Below are positions 27,222 to 36,659 of a stretch of DNA of 64,000 nucleotides, in pieces. Numbering within the stretch: position 1 is the first letter of the stretch; each line of letters begins with the position of its first letter. A program made the position numbers and the translations under genes. The notes beneath the pieces were generated by a model that saw only the letters and a list, made by a program, of their open reading frames with translations, was not told the DNA's origin and searched no databases. Source of the stretch: DATFVA01 sp963771705 (GTDB lineage: Bacteria > Bacteroidota > Ignavibacteria > Ignavibacteriales > Ignavibacteriaceae); the NCBI GenBank assembly GCA_963771705.1, contig CAVYUP010000014.1:744001-808000 (forward strand), in the 5' to 3' direction.

Positions 27222-28043
27222 TTAGATCAAATCCTGAAGAAGTGATGCCGGATCAAGATGCGGTGATTCAATGTCCTTAAAATATTTCACAGTGCCAACT
27301 TTAAGTTCATAAGTGGCTTGTTCATCGCATACAATAATACCACGCGGATGGAGCTGCAGAGCGCTGACAGTCCACATATGGTTTACACCCTCCTCCACAA
27401 CCTTATTAAGTGCTCTTGATTTGCTTAAGCCGCTTATTATTAAGAGAACCTCATGAGCATCCAGTACAGTCTTTACGCCTACTGTGAGAGCTGTTTTCGG
27501 AACCTTGTCCGGATCGTCATCGAAAAATCTTGAATTAGCCTCAATTGTGTCTAACGTCAGAGTTTTAACTCTCGTAAGGGATCCAAGCGAAGATCCTGGT
27601 TCATTGAAGGCAATATGTCCATCAGGGCCAATACCTCCTACAAACAGGTCGATGCCTCCGGCCTGCCTGATTCTCCGTTCATAGTCGTCACATTCTTTCT
27701 CAAGATCTTTAGCATTTCCGTTAAGAATGTTCACATTTTTTTTATTTATGTCTATATGGCCAAAAAAGTTATTCCACATGAAAGAGTGATAGCTTTCAGG
27801 ATGGTCTTCCGGAAGTGCCACATATTCATCCATATTAAAAGTAGTAACATATTCGAAAGAAACGACTTTCTTTTTATAAAGTTTTATAAGCTCTTTATAC
27901 ATACCGATGGGTGAAGAGCCGGTAGGAAGTCCGAGCACGAAAGGTTTCTTCTTATCAGGTTTATATTCAATTATCCTTCCTGCAACATAGTTTGCCGCCC
28001 ACCGCGATACCATTTCATAAGTTGGCTGAATAATGAGTCTCAT
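27222..28043 (-). CDS. nagB: Glucosamine-6-phosphate deaminase
   Basis: A 273-residue NagB that converts glucosamine-6-phosphate to fructose-6-phosphate and ammonia. It has the family motifs LGLPTGSSPIGMYKELI, FNMDEYVALPEDHPESY with the catalytic aspartate, and GGIGPDGHIAFNEPGSSLGS with the catalytic histidine. The length is normal. It is the last gene of the chitin/GlcNAc locus, 21 bp after nagA. NagB feeds amino sugars into glycolysis. Confidence 0.97.
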   Translation of the reverse strand: MRLIIQPTYEMVSRWAANYVAGRIIEYKPDKKKPFVLGLPTGSSPIGMYKELIKLYKKKVVSFEYVTTFNMDEYVALPEDHPESYHSFMWNNFFGHIDINKKNVNILNGNAKDLEKECDDYERRIRQAGGIDLFVGGIGPDGHIAFNEPGSSLGSLTRVKTLTLDTIEANSRFFDDDPDKVPKTALTVGVKTVLDAHEVLLIISGLSKSRALNKVVEEGVNHMWTVSALQLHPRGIIVCDEQATYELKVGTVKYFKDIESPHLDPASLLQDLI

Positions 28044-28064
28044 TTTTTATCTCCCATAAAACAT

Positions 28065-29228
28065 TTACAAATTCTTTTCGTACATTATTTTACCGCCCAG
28101 GAGAGTGAGTTCCACCTCAAAACTGCTACTAAGGACAACTATATCCGCATCCTTGCCAACGGCAAGTATTCCTTTTCTGTCCTCCAGGTTCAGCACCTTC
28201 AGAGCATTCAGAGAAGCCATTCTAACTGATTCCGTAATTTTGGCACCTGCCTGCTCCACCATATTTTTTACGGCAAGATTTAGTGTTAATGTACTACCTG
28301 CGAGAGTACCGTCTTCAAGGAAAGCCTTTTTTTCCTTCATAAATATTTTTTGATCCGCGAATTCGTACTCTCCCTCGTGCATGCCTCCGGCCCTTATTGA
28401 ATCAGAAACAAGTATAATACCCCCGGCTCCTTTCAATTTCAGCAGAAGCTGAATAACAGCGGGGTGCACATGGAGAGTATCGGCGATCAATTCTATCTTG
28501 AGTTCATTATGAAGGAGAGAGGCCAGAACAATGCCTGGTGTACGATGATGGAAATTCTGCATAGCATTGAACATATGAGTTACGTGCGCGGCGCCGTTAT
28601 CAATAGCGTTCAGTACCTCATCATACGAGGCAGTGGAATGGCCTATTGAAAGCACAACTCCTGCCTGTGCCGCAGCGCGCATAACCTCAACTGCTCCGGG
28701 AAGTTCAGGAGCGATTGTCATAATCTTAATATGGCCCCTGGAGGCATCCAGCATCTTCTTCCAGGAATCAGTATCGGCTTTCCATAAATAATCCTGATTC
28801 ATGGCTCCCTTATACTGCTTGTTAAGGTAAGGACCTTCCATATGAATACCGCGTATATTCGATCCGGGGTGAGTCTCTATATAATCCGCAATTCTACTGA
28901 GATCTTTCAACAGCAGAGGTTCGGGTTTCGCGAATAGTGAAGCAAGCATTGTTGTAGACCCGTAACTAAGAAAATAAGAGCTTATTTTTTCAATACTGTC
29001 GTGATTGTCGTCTGCAAATCCATGCCCTCCTCCCCCATGTACCAAAAGATCAGCAAAGCCCGGGCAAACAAATTTATCCCTGACATCTATCACCCGCGTC
29101 TGGTTGTGGGTAATTGTATCACCGGCTTTATCAATTCCTGTAATAGTGCCATTTTCAATAATCACAGATCCATCTTCGATTATCCTGAAAGGAGTAATAA
29201 TTCTCCCTCCATGCAATTCAAGCTTCAT
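28065..29228 (-). CDS. nagA: N-acetylglucosamine-6-phosphate deacetylase
   Basis: A 387-residue amidohydrolase that removes acetate from GlcNAc-6-phosphate. Typical motifs are PGFADLLVHGGGGHGFAD, HMEGPYLNKQYKGAMN with the metal glutamate, SIGHSTASYDEVLNAIDNGAAHVTHMFNAM (two metal histidines) and the catalytic aspartate in LVSDSIRAGG. It ends with the amidohydrolase tail GKDADIVVL. It lies 20 bp after the chitinase gene and 21 bp before nagB, as expected for an operon. Confidence 0.96.
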   Translation of the reverse strand: MKLELHGGRIITPFRIIEDGSVIIENGTITGIDKAGDTITHNQTRVIDVRDKFVCPGFADLLVHGGGGHGFADDNHDSIEKISSYFLSYGSTTMLASLFAKPEPLLLKDLSRIADYIETHPGSNIRGIHMEGPYLNKQYKGAMNQDYLWKADTDSWKKMLDASRGHIKIMTIAPELPGAVEVMRAAAQAGVVLSIGHSTASYDEVLNAIDNGAAHVTHMFNAMQNFHHRTPGIVLASLLHNELKIELIADTLHVHPAVIQLLLKLKGAGGIILVSDSIRAGGMHEGEYEFADQKIFMKEKKAFLEDGTLAGSTLTLNLAVKNMVEQAGAKITESVRMASLNALKVLNLEDRKGILAVGKDADIVVLSSSFEVELTLLGGKIMYEKNL

Positions 29229-29248
29229 ATGTTTTCCTTATACAGGTT

Positions 29249-30832
29249 TTACCTTTTCTTCACATCAATCACCACAGGTTCTGACTTCACTAAAGAGCCA
29301 TTGTTATCCAGAGCTGATACAGTAAAACTATGTTTTCCCTGAGGAATATTAAACCATACCCAGTTAAATGGCTTCTGAGTAGTATAGCCGAGAGAATTAC
29401 CATCTCCGAAGAATTCAACCTTAATAATGCTGCTTCCAAGGTCTGAATATTTTGTATCAATAATTACATTAGATCCTTCATTTATCCAGTCATTTTGTGT
29501 TGGTTGTATAATTTTAACAGATGGGCTGGAACTTCGGGTTTCATTCATGGGCTCAGCGTCAGGCATATTTCCATCATAAATTATCCTGACCAGAGTACCG
29601 GCTGAGTCATCACCGCTTATTTCCCAAAACATCAAGCCTCTGAGGTTATAAGCCTCAACGTAATGTGTTTTGAGTGCTATTGATTTCTCATTATCGAATG
29701 TCCAGAATATTCTTGTATCCGGATTATATAAGAAAGGAGCCATGGAGTGAATGTCCCAGTAAAGTGAAAAGCCATTATCGAGTAATTTTTTTAAGTCCGC
29801 AAAATAGTTAACCCCTTCTTCTGTTATTCCGCTGGCAACACTCCCCTCTCTTCCCAATCCCGAGTTAAGGCTATCTACATTTCCCCACCCTCTCCCGTAA
29901 AATGCAGCCCCCGGCACCAGCTTTGAGCGGCTCACTCCGTAGATACAGTTAAAAAGATGCACCGTCTTATCCAATGAATTTCTTTCCCGGTTAAAGGTAG
30001 TATCTACAGGAGAAGATAAAATATTTGAATTATGCCCTGTAAGTGTATCCCAGCCTCCCCTGTAATCGTAGGTCATCAGGTTATACCAGTCGAGGTACTG
30101 CTGGTCATAGTTAATATTATAATATCTTCCGTACTTCTCAGTTGAAGGGACAGCTGCGGTCAGCAAATAACCCGGTTTTATAGAATCAAGTTTTGTTCTG
30201 AACAAAGCATATAGTTTTGACAAGTTGTTATTATCGTCAGGGTTATGATGCATCGCTTCAACGCCGCCTTTTACAGGATATTCCCAGTCGATATCAAACC
30301 CATCGAAAATACCTGCCGCTGCCTTCTCACCGCCAGCTCCATTCATGACCGGAAGGTCACCCGTAATGAACCTTTTAATACATTCATCAACAAAAAATTC
30401 ACGTGATTCATCATTAAGAGCAGCATCTGAAAAATAAGATGATCCTTCCCAGCCTCCTAAGGAAAGAACAATCTTCAAGTCAGGATGTCGTTCTTTTAAT
30501 TTCTTTAACTGGTTGAACTGTCCCCGAAGATTACTTGTAGAATCATCAGCAATTCCATCGACGCTCATTTCTGCGGAATAGACCTGCAGATAAGCATGAT
30601 AGGCGTCCAGGAATCCCGGAATTATTCTGCCGGATGAATCGGGCTGAGGAATAACAAATGCATAGTTCAGAACGGTGATTTTATCTGCCGAGCCACGGGT
30701 TTCTATATCCTTTACGTAGTAGGGTTTCGCATCCTTAACCCTCCACTCAGGGAAATAAGCAACTATTTCTTTTTTCTGGGCACTTATAACCGGGACGAAC
30801 AAAAGTATTCCGAGTATAATATTTTTAAGCAT
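29249..30832 (-). CDS. GH18 chitinase with C-terminal Ig-like domain
   Basis: About 527 residues. The ATG at 30830-30832 gives a signal peptide (LKNIILGILLFVPVISAQ) and has GGGAGA ten bases upstream. An in-frame ATG at 30880 inside the previous gene would bury the signal. The GH18 catalytic motif is FDGFDIDWEYP with Glu near residue 184, and YDYRGGWDT and FDNEKSIALKTHY are typical. An Ig-like or Big-type domain (VEFFGDGNSLGYTTQKPF) follows at about 435-525. No type IX sorting domain is seen, so a periplasmic location is likely. It should cleave chito-oligosaccharides to diacetylchitobiose for the upstream phosphorylase. Confidence 0.93.
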   Translation of the reverse strand: MLKNIILGILLFVPVISAQKKEIVAYFPEWRVKDAKPYYVKDIETRGSADKITVLNYAFVIPQPDSSGRIIPGFLDAYHAYLQVYSAEMSVDGIADDSTSNLRGQFNQLKKLKERHPDLKIVLSLGGWEGSSYFSDAALNDESREFFVDECIKRFITGDLPVMNGAGGEKAAAGIFDGFDIDWEYPVKGGVEAMHHNPDDNNNLSKLYALFRTKLDSIKPGYLLTAAVPSTEKYGRYYNINYDQQYLDWYNLMTYDYRGGWDTLTGHNSNILSSPVDTTFNRERNSLDKTVHLFNCIYGVSRSKLVPGAAFYGRGWGNVDSLNSGLGREGSVASGITEEGVNYFADLKKLLDNGFSLYWDIHSMAPFLYNPDTRIFWTFDNEKSIALKTHYVEAYNLRGLMFWEISGDDSAGTLVRIIYDGNMPDAEPMNETRSSSPSVKIIQPTQNDWINEGSNVIIDTKYSDLGSSIIKVEFFGDGNSLGYTTQKPFNWVWFNIPQGKHSFTVSALDNNGSLVKSEPVVIDVKKR

Positions 30833-30857
30833 TGTTGATTTTTCTCCCATATTTTCT

Positions 30858-33257
30858 TCACCCCATTTCTGCTTCAACATTATTGATTGATCCCTCTTCC
30901 ATTACAGGAACGGGTCCTTCGATTGGTTTACCGTTCAGCTTTAAGGAACGAATACCTTTTTGTACACCTGAGGGATTCTTAACTTTAATTTTATAAACAG
31001 CACCGCGCCATTTCCTTACAACTTCAAATCCTTTCCAGTCAGACGGGATACAAGGATCAATAATAAGTCCCTCATAAGAAGGTTTTATTCCCAGCATATA
31101 TTTACTCGCGGCTGTGTAAAACCACCCGGCCGATCCTGTCAGCCAGGGGTGTCTGGCTCTTCCGAATGCGGTATGATCCCTTCCCATAATAAACTGACAA
31201 TAAGAATATGGTTCAGCCTGTCTTATCTCAATTATATCATTCTGATTGTACGGGAGAATTGCATCATAATACTTCATTGCTCTGTTCCCGTTTCCAAGTT
31301 TGCATTCCGCAATCACCGCCCAGGGATTTGGATGACTAAAAATAGCCCCATTCTCCTTTATTCCCTTATAAACCCTGGTAACATAACCGATATCATCATC
31401 CGGTTTCGAATATGAGGGCCAAAGGAGATGAAGTCCGTATTTCGAAAAAAGATATTTATCCACTGCATCCATACATTTCCCGGCCCGTTCATTTGAAGCA
31501 GTCTCACTATAAACAGCCCAGCTCTGCGCATTCAGAAAGATCTTTCCTTCATCACTTTCCCGGGTTCCGATCTTTATACCTTTTTTTGTAAATCCTCTAA
31601 GGTACCAGTCACCATCCCATCCCACTTCCTCGCAAGCCTGTCTTACACCCTCAGCCATTTTAGTATATTTTACCACGTCTCCTGTCCGGCCTAACTTCTC
31701 AGCAGATTCAACAAATATCCGGAGAGCCCAGTAGTGCATAAATGAAACCATCACACTCTGACCGCCGCCAAGGTTGAGACAGTCATTCCAATCGGCACGC
31801 AAGCCCTGACATATACCATTCTCCGCAGTATTTTCTGCAGAGAAATCGAGTATTTTCTTCAGATGTTCATACACAGTTCCTTCACCACGATCTGCATAAG
31901 GAACAACCCTATCAAAGAATTCTAATTCACCAGTTTCTACTATCCATTCACAAACAGAGCCCACCAGCCAGAGAGCATCATCGGAGCATACATCCTCCAT
32001 TCCATGGATAATATCCTCAGGTGATGGTGTAGGTACGACTGTAGGGAGTTTCACACCAGGCAATTTATTCTCCGGAGGTTCAAATACATCAGGATCAAAC
32101 AGGTGGAGACCGTAGCCCATACTCGTATGACCCCTGAGAAGCTGAAGTATACGGGACTTAGTTTTTTCAGGATTCGAGTGAACGACACCCATAACATCCT
32201 GCGAGGTATCCCTAAAACCGAGTCCGACTCTTCCTCCTGTTTCAATGAAAGAGGCAAAACGTGACCATATAACACATATCTCCGCCTGGTAGAGAGTCCA
32301 GATATTTAACATCGAGTTCATACCCGGATGCGGAGTTTTACACTGAAAGACAGACAATTTCTCATTCCAGAAGTCCTTTAAGCTTCTGAATGCGGAATCC
32401 ACATTTTTCAAACTAGAATATTTCTTTTTAAGATCGTAACCCTTTTCATTCCGTGAACCGATGCCGAGCATAAAAACCAATCGGGTAGTTTCGCCTGGTT
32501 TTATCGTCAGTTTCTTATGAAGAGCCCCGCAATGATTTCCTCCGAGTTCGGTACTATTTGAACATTCGCCTTTATCAACAGCAAACGGATTACTTTCTGA
32601 TCTGTAACTGCCGATAAATGAATCCCTCACGCAGTCAAAACTGTCAGGCTTAAAGTTCGAAGTAAAGAAATGATAAGTCCATGGCTCATAAAAAAAGTCA
32701 TACTCAATTATCCCGTCTTTATAATTGGAGCCGCTTGCGTACAGACTCATCTGCAAATTCTGATTATCGATCTCAACATGATGAAAGGAAAATTCAAGAT
32801 AAGAGAATACGCTTATGTTTCTTTTTTTTCTGCCCTTGTTTGTCAATCTTACATCCCAGAGTTCCACATCGTCTTCCAAAGGAATAAACATTAGCTGTTC
32901 GGCTTCTATATCACGATAATCGCATTGAAACCTTGAGTAAGAGAGACCATGGCGGCATCTATACTTTGCCTTTCTGAAGTTTTTACCAACCGGCTGCCAT
33001 GAAACCGACCAAAACTCTCCTGTATCATCATCACGGAGATAGACATAATGACCCGGTCTGTCGAGAGGAACTCCGTTTGGTCTGAACCTGGTAACCCTGT
33101 GGTGCTCTGTTGATTTATAAAATGTATATCCCCCCGCATTATGCGAGATAACAGTGCAAAGATCTTTTACTCCAAGATAATTTGTCCATGAAACAGGGAC
33201 ATCAGGACGATCGATCACATATTCCTTTTTCTTATCGTCAAAATATCCATATTGCAT
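30858..33257 (-). CDS. chbP: N,N'-diacetylchitobiose phosphorylase (GH94)
   Basis: A 799-residue GH94 phosphorylase that splits diacetylchitobiose with phosphate into GlcNAc-1-phosphate and GlcNAc. It matches Vibrio ChbP over the full length as remembered: the YGYFDDKKKEYVIDRPDVP start, TVISHNAGGYTFY, HGLSYSRFQCDY, SRFASFIETGGRVGLGFRDT, GLRADWNDCLNLGGG (Asp 489 and 492, the general acid region) and FIMGRDHTAFGRARHPWLTG. There is no signal peptide, so it is cytoplasmic. It lies 26 bp after the transporter gene and 25 bp before the chitinase start. GlcNAc-1-P would need a mutase that is not in the window. Confidence 0.95.
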   Translation of the reverse strand: MQYGYFDDKKKEYVIDRPDVPVSWTNYLGVKDLCTVISHNAGGYTFYKSTEHHRVTRFRPNGVPLDRPGHYVYLRDDDTGEFWSVSWQPVGKNFRKAKYRCRHGLSYSRFQCDYRDIEAEQLMFIPLEDDVELWDVRLTNKGRKKRNISVFSYLEFSFHHVEIDNQNLQMSLYASGSNYKDGIIEYDFFYEPWTYHFFTSNFKPDSFDCVRDSFIGSYRSESNPFAVDKGECSNSTELGGNHCGALHKKLTIKPGETTRLVFMLGIGSRNEKGYDLKKKYSSLKNVDSAFRSLKDFWNEKLSVFQCKTPHPGMNSMLNIWTLYQAEICVIWSRFASFIETGGRVGLGFRDTSQDVMGVVHSNPEKTKSRILQLLRGHTSMGYGLHLFDPDVFEPPENKLPGVKLPTVVPTPSPEDIIHGMEDVCSDDALWLVGSVCEWIVETGELEFFDRVVPYADRGEGTVYEHLKKILDFSAENTAENGICQGLRADWNDCLNLGGGQSVMVSFMHYWALRIFVESAEKLGRTGDVVKYTKMAEGVRQACEEVGWDGDWYLRGFTKKGIKIGTRESDEGKIFLNAQSWAVYSETASNERAGKCMDAVDKYLFSKYGLHLLWPSYSKPDDDIGYVTRVYKGIKENGAIFSHPNPWAVIAECKLGNGNRAMKYYDAILPYNQNDIIEIRQAEPYSYCQFIMGRDHTAFGRARHPWLTGSAGWFYTAASKYMLGIKPSYEGLIIDPCIPSDWKGFEVVRKWRGAVYKIKVKNPSGVQKGIRSLKLNGKPIEGPVPVMEEGSINNVEAEMG

Positions 33258-33283
33258 TTTTCTACTCCGGTTTATTAAAAAAA

Positions 33284-34570
33284 TTATTCAGACTCAGCTT
33301 CTTTTTCCGTCTCCCTGAAGGGTACCAGGTAAGTTATAAGAAATGAAGGAATCGTTGCGATCATGACCCAGATAAAGAAATGTTCATATCCAAGGTAATC
33401 ACTTATAAAGCCGCTTATCATTGAAGGCAGCATAAACCCAAGCTGCATGAGGGATGTAGCAAAAGCATAATGCGCCATTTTATATTTACCAGGCGCTATC
33501 TGCTGCATCATATATAAGGTTAAACCTATAAAGCCGAAACCATAACCAAAATATTCAAAAACAACAGCCACACTAATAATCATAAAACTTGCAGGCTGAT
33601 AGATCGCAAGGAATGTATATACTCCAAAAGGAATATTGAAGAAGGCGCACAGGACTAACAAAGATTTTCTTAACCCTCTGTCTGCCGTAAAATAACCTGC
33701 GAGGACCGAACCTAGAATAAAAGCGATGGGAGGAAAAATTCCATAAAGAACTCCAATATCCTGCGTAGATAAACCAAGTCCGCCCTGACTGGTTCCGGCT
33801 CTCATAAACAGAGGAACTATTTTTACAGCCTGGCCTTCAGCAAACCTGTATAAAACCAGGAAGGCGATTCCCCAGAAGATATATTTTTTCTGAAAAAAGG
33901 TCTTAACGACATCTAAAAAAGTTGAGGAAGCTTCCTTGAAAGACTTAACCTTTCCTGCTTTACCGCCTGTAGGTAAAAATTTTAGATGATAAATACTCAA
34001 AAGAATAAGGATAACACCAAATGAACCCATAACTATTGTCCATGCCGGTTTAACCCCAATCTGTTTTTCCAGCACACCAGCGAGCAGAACGAAAGCACCC
34101 TGTGACAATATCTTCCCAACATTATAAAAAGCTCCCTGCCAGCCCACGTATTTAGCCTGTTCCGTAGTATTAAGCGCATTTATATATACACCGTCCGCCG
34201 CCGTATCGTGTATGGCCGAATTAAGGGCAATTATTCCAAAGAATATAATTGTCCATTCAAAATAAGCAGGCAGCTGCAGGGTAAGGATAAGGAGCCCGAA
34301 GCTAATACCGCCGAGAAATTGTGTCGCAATCACAAAATCCTTTTTAGTTCTGAACATTTCCAGTATTGGACCCCACAATGGTTTAAGCGCCCAGGGAATT
34401 GTTACAAGACCTGTGAAGAAAGCTATTTTCGCGTCAGAAATTCCAAAACTCTTATACATCAGGACAGAAACCACGTTAACAATAACGAATGGGAGTCCCT
34501 CTGCGGTATATAATGTCGGCACCCAGAAGGCAGGACTTCTTTTTTTTGTACTGCTGACAGTTGAAATCAT
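33284..34570 (-). CDS. MFS transporter, AmpG-like (probable chitobiose importer)
   Basis: A 428-residue major facilitator protein with about 12 hydrophobic helices. The N-terminus (LYTAEGLPFVIVNVVSVLMYKSFG, then KPLWGPILEMFRTKKDF) and HDTAADGVYINAL match the AmpG/PAT family, whose best-known member imports GlcNAc-anhydroMurNAc disaccharides. Its position directly before chbP suggests that it imports chitobiose or GlcNAc across the inner membrane. This substrate is inferred from context. It appears to be the first gene of a transporter-chbP-chitinase-nagA-nagB run with gaps of 20-26 bp. Confidence 0.88.
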   Translation of the reverse strand: MISTVSSTKKRSPAFWVPTLYTAEGLPFVIVNVVSVLMYKSFGISDAKIAFFTGLVTIPWALKPLWGPILEMFRTKKDFVIATQFLGGISFGLLILTLQLPAYFEWTIIFFGIIALNSAIHDTAADGVYINALNTTEQAKYVGWQGAFYNVGKILSQGAFVLLAGVLEKQIGVKPAWTIVMGSFGVILILLSIYHLKFLPTGGKAGKVKSFKEASSTFLDVVKTFFQKKYIFWGIAFLVLYRFAEGQAVKIVPLFMRAGTSQGGLGLSTQDIGVLYGIFPPIAFILGSVLAGYFTADRGLRKSLLVLCAFFNIPFGVYTFLAIYQPASFMIISVAVVFEYFGYGFGFIGLTLYMMQQIAPGKYKMAHYAFATSLMQLGFMLPSMISGFISDYLGYEHFFIWVMIATIPSFLITYLVPFRETEKEAESE

Positions 34571-34659
34571 ATTATTCGGGTTAAATCAGATTTTCAAAAT
34601 TAGTAGTTATCAGGTAATCAATAAGGTCTGATATACTGAATATAACATTTAATATAAAC

Positions 34660-34685
34660 GGGACTGCCCTTTTACAGACAGTCCC
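34660..34685 (-). terminator. Hairpin after the beta-helix protein gene
   Basis: GGGACTG pairs with CAGTCCC around a 12-nt loop, 23 bp after the stop at 34708 on the minus strand. The following bases are only moderately T-rich (CGTTTATATT), so it may act as a partial terminator or 3' stabiliser between the receptor part and the catabolic part of the chitin locus. Confidence 0.6.
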
Positions 34686-34707
34686 TCTAACAGTAGGGAG
34701 AACGTTA

Positions 34708-36450
34708 CTATTTAAGGAGAATCATTTTCTTTGCGGCAAAATTGTTATCCTGCTGCAAGGTATAGAAATAAATTCCGCTTGCGAGACCACTCATATCTAT
34801 GTTATAGTCATAAGTACCGGATGAGATATTTCTGTTATCAATCACTGTTTTCACCAGCTGTCCTGTTACATTATATATCTTAAGGGACACGTTTCCTGAT
34901 TTAACCAGAGTGATCTTAACATTTGTTGACGGGTTAAACGGATTCGGATATGCATCAAACAGCGTAAACTTATCTACAACCTGCGGAGAAGAATTTTCGA
35001 CTCCGGTCCATCCATTAAACCAGTAAGGATCGCCTAAAGGCAGACCATCGGTACTGCTGTTTTTAAGAGCCGTATTACTATATGCCAGATCGGTGGCGCA
35101 AGGGAGCGGCCATGGCGGAGTCCAGTCGAGGTTTGTTCCCACCTGTGTTTTCTGATAGGCATAATATTGTGTAGAACCAGTACCTCCACGAACAGCAGCA
35201 AAATAGTTCAACAAACCAACCCCGTATGTAGTGTCATTACCAGGGCTAAGGACTTTGTCGATTGTAGGACCGAACTGCGGATCAGCACTCTGGTTTCCAC
35301 TTTGAACAAAACCAGGCCATACTGTTGGATTATTGAACATAGCAACAGTTTCATCATTCATGAATACCGGAGTATAAACGGAATCAACATGAGCAGTATC
35401 ATTCCATGCTGTCCAGAATGAAGTAAGTGCCGGTGACCAGAAGTAAGCATTATTCTTAACCTCAATAGTACGAGCAGCCTCTGCAGCCAGCGAGTCGGCC
35501 GTTCCGTTAATCGCATGTCCCAGGAACGTTGCGGCCCTCAATGAATCGAGCCTAAAGAAACTGAATAACGCAGGAACCCGGGGAGGATCAATTTCGTCCC
35601 ATCCACCTGAATACTCGGTTTTGGACTCTCCCAGAGCATAGGCATTGTAGAATATATTATTATTGATTTTAGCATTAACCAATGGTTCTGACCAGAATGC
35701 AGCTTTGGTTGTCAGAAGAACATCATTATGAGAGAAATCGAAATAATTTGTAATACCAGTAGTTACAACAGGTCCCATTGCTACAGCGAGCAGGGTATTA
35801 TACCTGACGTAAATCGTATCAGTAAACCAATTACCGGCTCCATTAAGACTGCGGAGAAGTTCGGGGACATAATATGCAGATGCAACATCGAAGCCATTTA
35901 TAAATTTACTGTTCGTAATATAAAATTTGTTCCAGTTTGAACTATAGGCAATTTCGAACTGAGACATAAAATCGAAGACGCAGTTATCTACAGTCAGACT
36001 AATATAGTCAGCAGAGATCTGCACTCCCTGTCCGAACGCAGTATTATTGGTATTTATAGGGGTAATACCAAGCAGATACAGGTTTTTAAGGTTTATCCTT
36101 GTATTTGCTCCTGTAAAAGTGAAAAAGATACCGGGTATTTGACCGCCGCTAAGAACATCGGCTTCAATACAGGGTAATTTGCCTGTAACAGCATCAGGAA
36201 CACCAATAATAGATATACTCGACTGAGAAGTAATAGTAGCATCGAGAAGGTATGTAGTATCAGTTGAAACGAGTTGATATACACTATGATTATTAACGCC
36301 GCCTGTTACGTCACCATTTATAATCTGATCTAGAGTCAATGCGTTATTTGCATAAATTTTAAGAGTTCCGTTTTGTGCAAAGGATTGACCTGGCGTTAGC
36401 ATGAATACTGTTATCGCAAACAGAAATACTGTTGTGAATAAAGTTCTCAT
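34708..36450 (-). CDS. Secreted beta-helix protein with type IX sorting domain
   Basis: A 580-residue exported protein of unknown function. It has a signal peptide (ending GQSFAQ) and a middle region with short asparagine-rich turns (NLKNLYLLGI, LTVDNCVFDFMSQ, FYITNSKFING) typical of a right-handed parallel beta-helix. A C-terminal type IX sorting domain begins at YPNPFNPSTNVKITL and ends GIYFYTLQQDNNFAAKKMILLK. It lies between the TonB receptor and the transporter of the chitin locus, where a SusD lipoprotein is found in Bacteroides-type loci. It may bind or cleave the glycan at the surface; no catalytic motif was recognised. Confidence 0.83.
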   Translation of the reverse strand: MRTLFTTVFLFAITVFMLTPGQSFAQNGTLKIYANNALTLDQIINGDVTGGVNNHSVYQLVSTDTTYLLDATITSQSSISIIGVPDAVTGKLPCIEADVLSGGQIPGIFFTFTGANTRINLKNLYLLGITPINTNNTAFGQGVQISADYISLTVDNCVFDFMSQFEIAYSSNWNKFYITNSKFINGFDVASAYYVPELLRSLNGAGNWFTDTIYVRYNTLLAVAMGPVVTTGITNYFDFSHNDVLLTTKAAFWSEPLVNAKINNNIFYNAYALGESKTEYSGGWDEIDPPRVPALFSFFRLDSLRAATFLGHAINGTADSLAAEAARTIEVKNNAYFWSPALTSFWTAWNDTAHVDSVYTPVFMNDETVAMFNNPTVWPGFVQSGNQSADPQFGPTIDKVLSPGNDTTYGVGLLNYFAAVRGGTGSTQYYAYQKTQVGTNLDWTPPWPLPCATDLAYSNTALKNSSTDGLPLGDPYWFNGWTGVENSSPQVVDKFTLFDAYPNPFNPSTNVKITLVKSGNVSLKIYNVTGQLVKTVIDNRNISSGTYDYNIDMSGLASGIYFYTLQQDNNFAAKKMILLK

Positions 36451-36659
36451 GAAAGCTCTCCTTTCAATTAAGATTGATTAAGTTAATTATCCGTATCTGA
36501 TAGAATTTTCATATAAAAAATCCTGTCATGGCTAAGCTCTCTCTCAGCAAACACTTATTTCACCTCCTTCTTATTTGCTGCCATAAAATTATTTCTAACA
36601 ATTAATATTTGATTTATTAAACTCATAATGTCACCACTCACAGTTTCCATCCGGTTATG

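Noticed and set aside
30833..30880. Upstream in-frame ATG at 30880 as chitinase start
   Set aside because: It lies inside the phosphorylase gene and would place 16 charged residues before a good signal peptide that has its own ATG and ribosome site at 30832.
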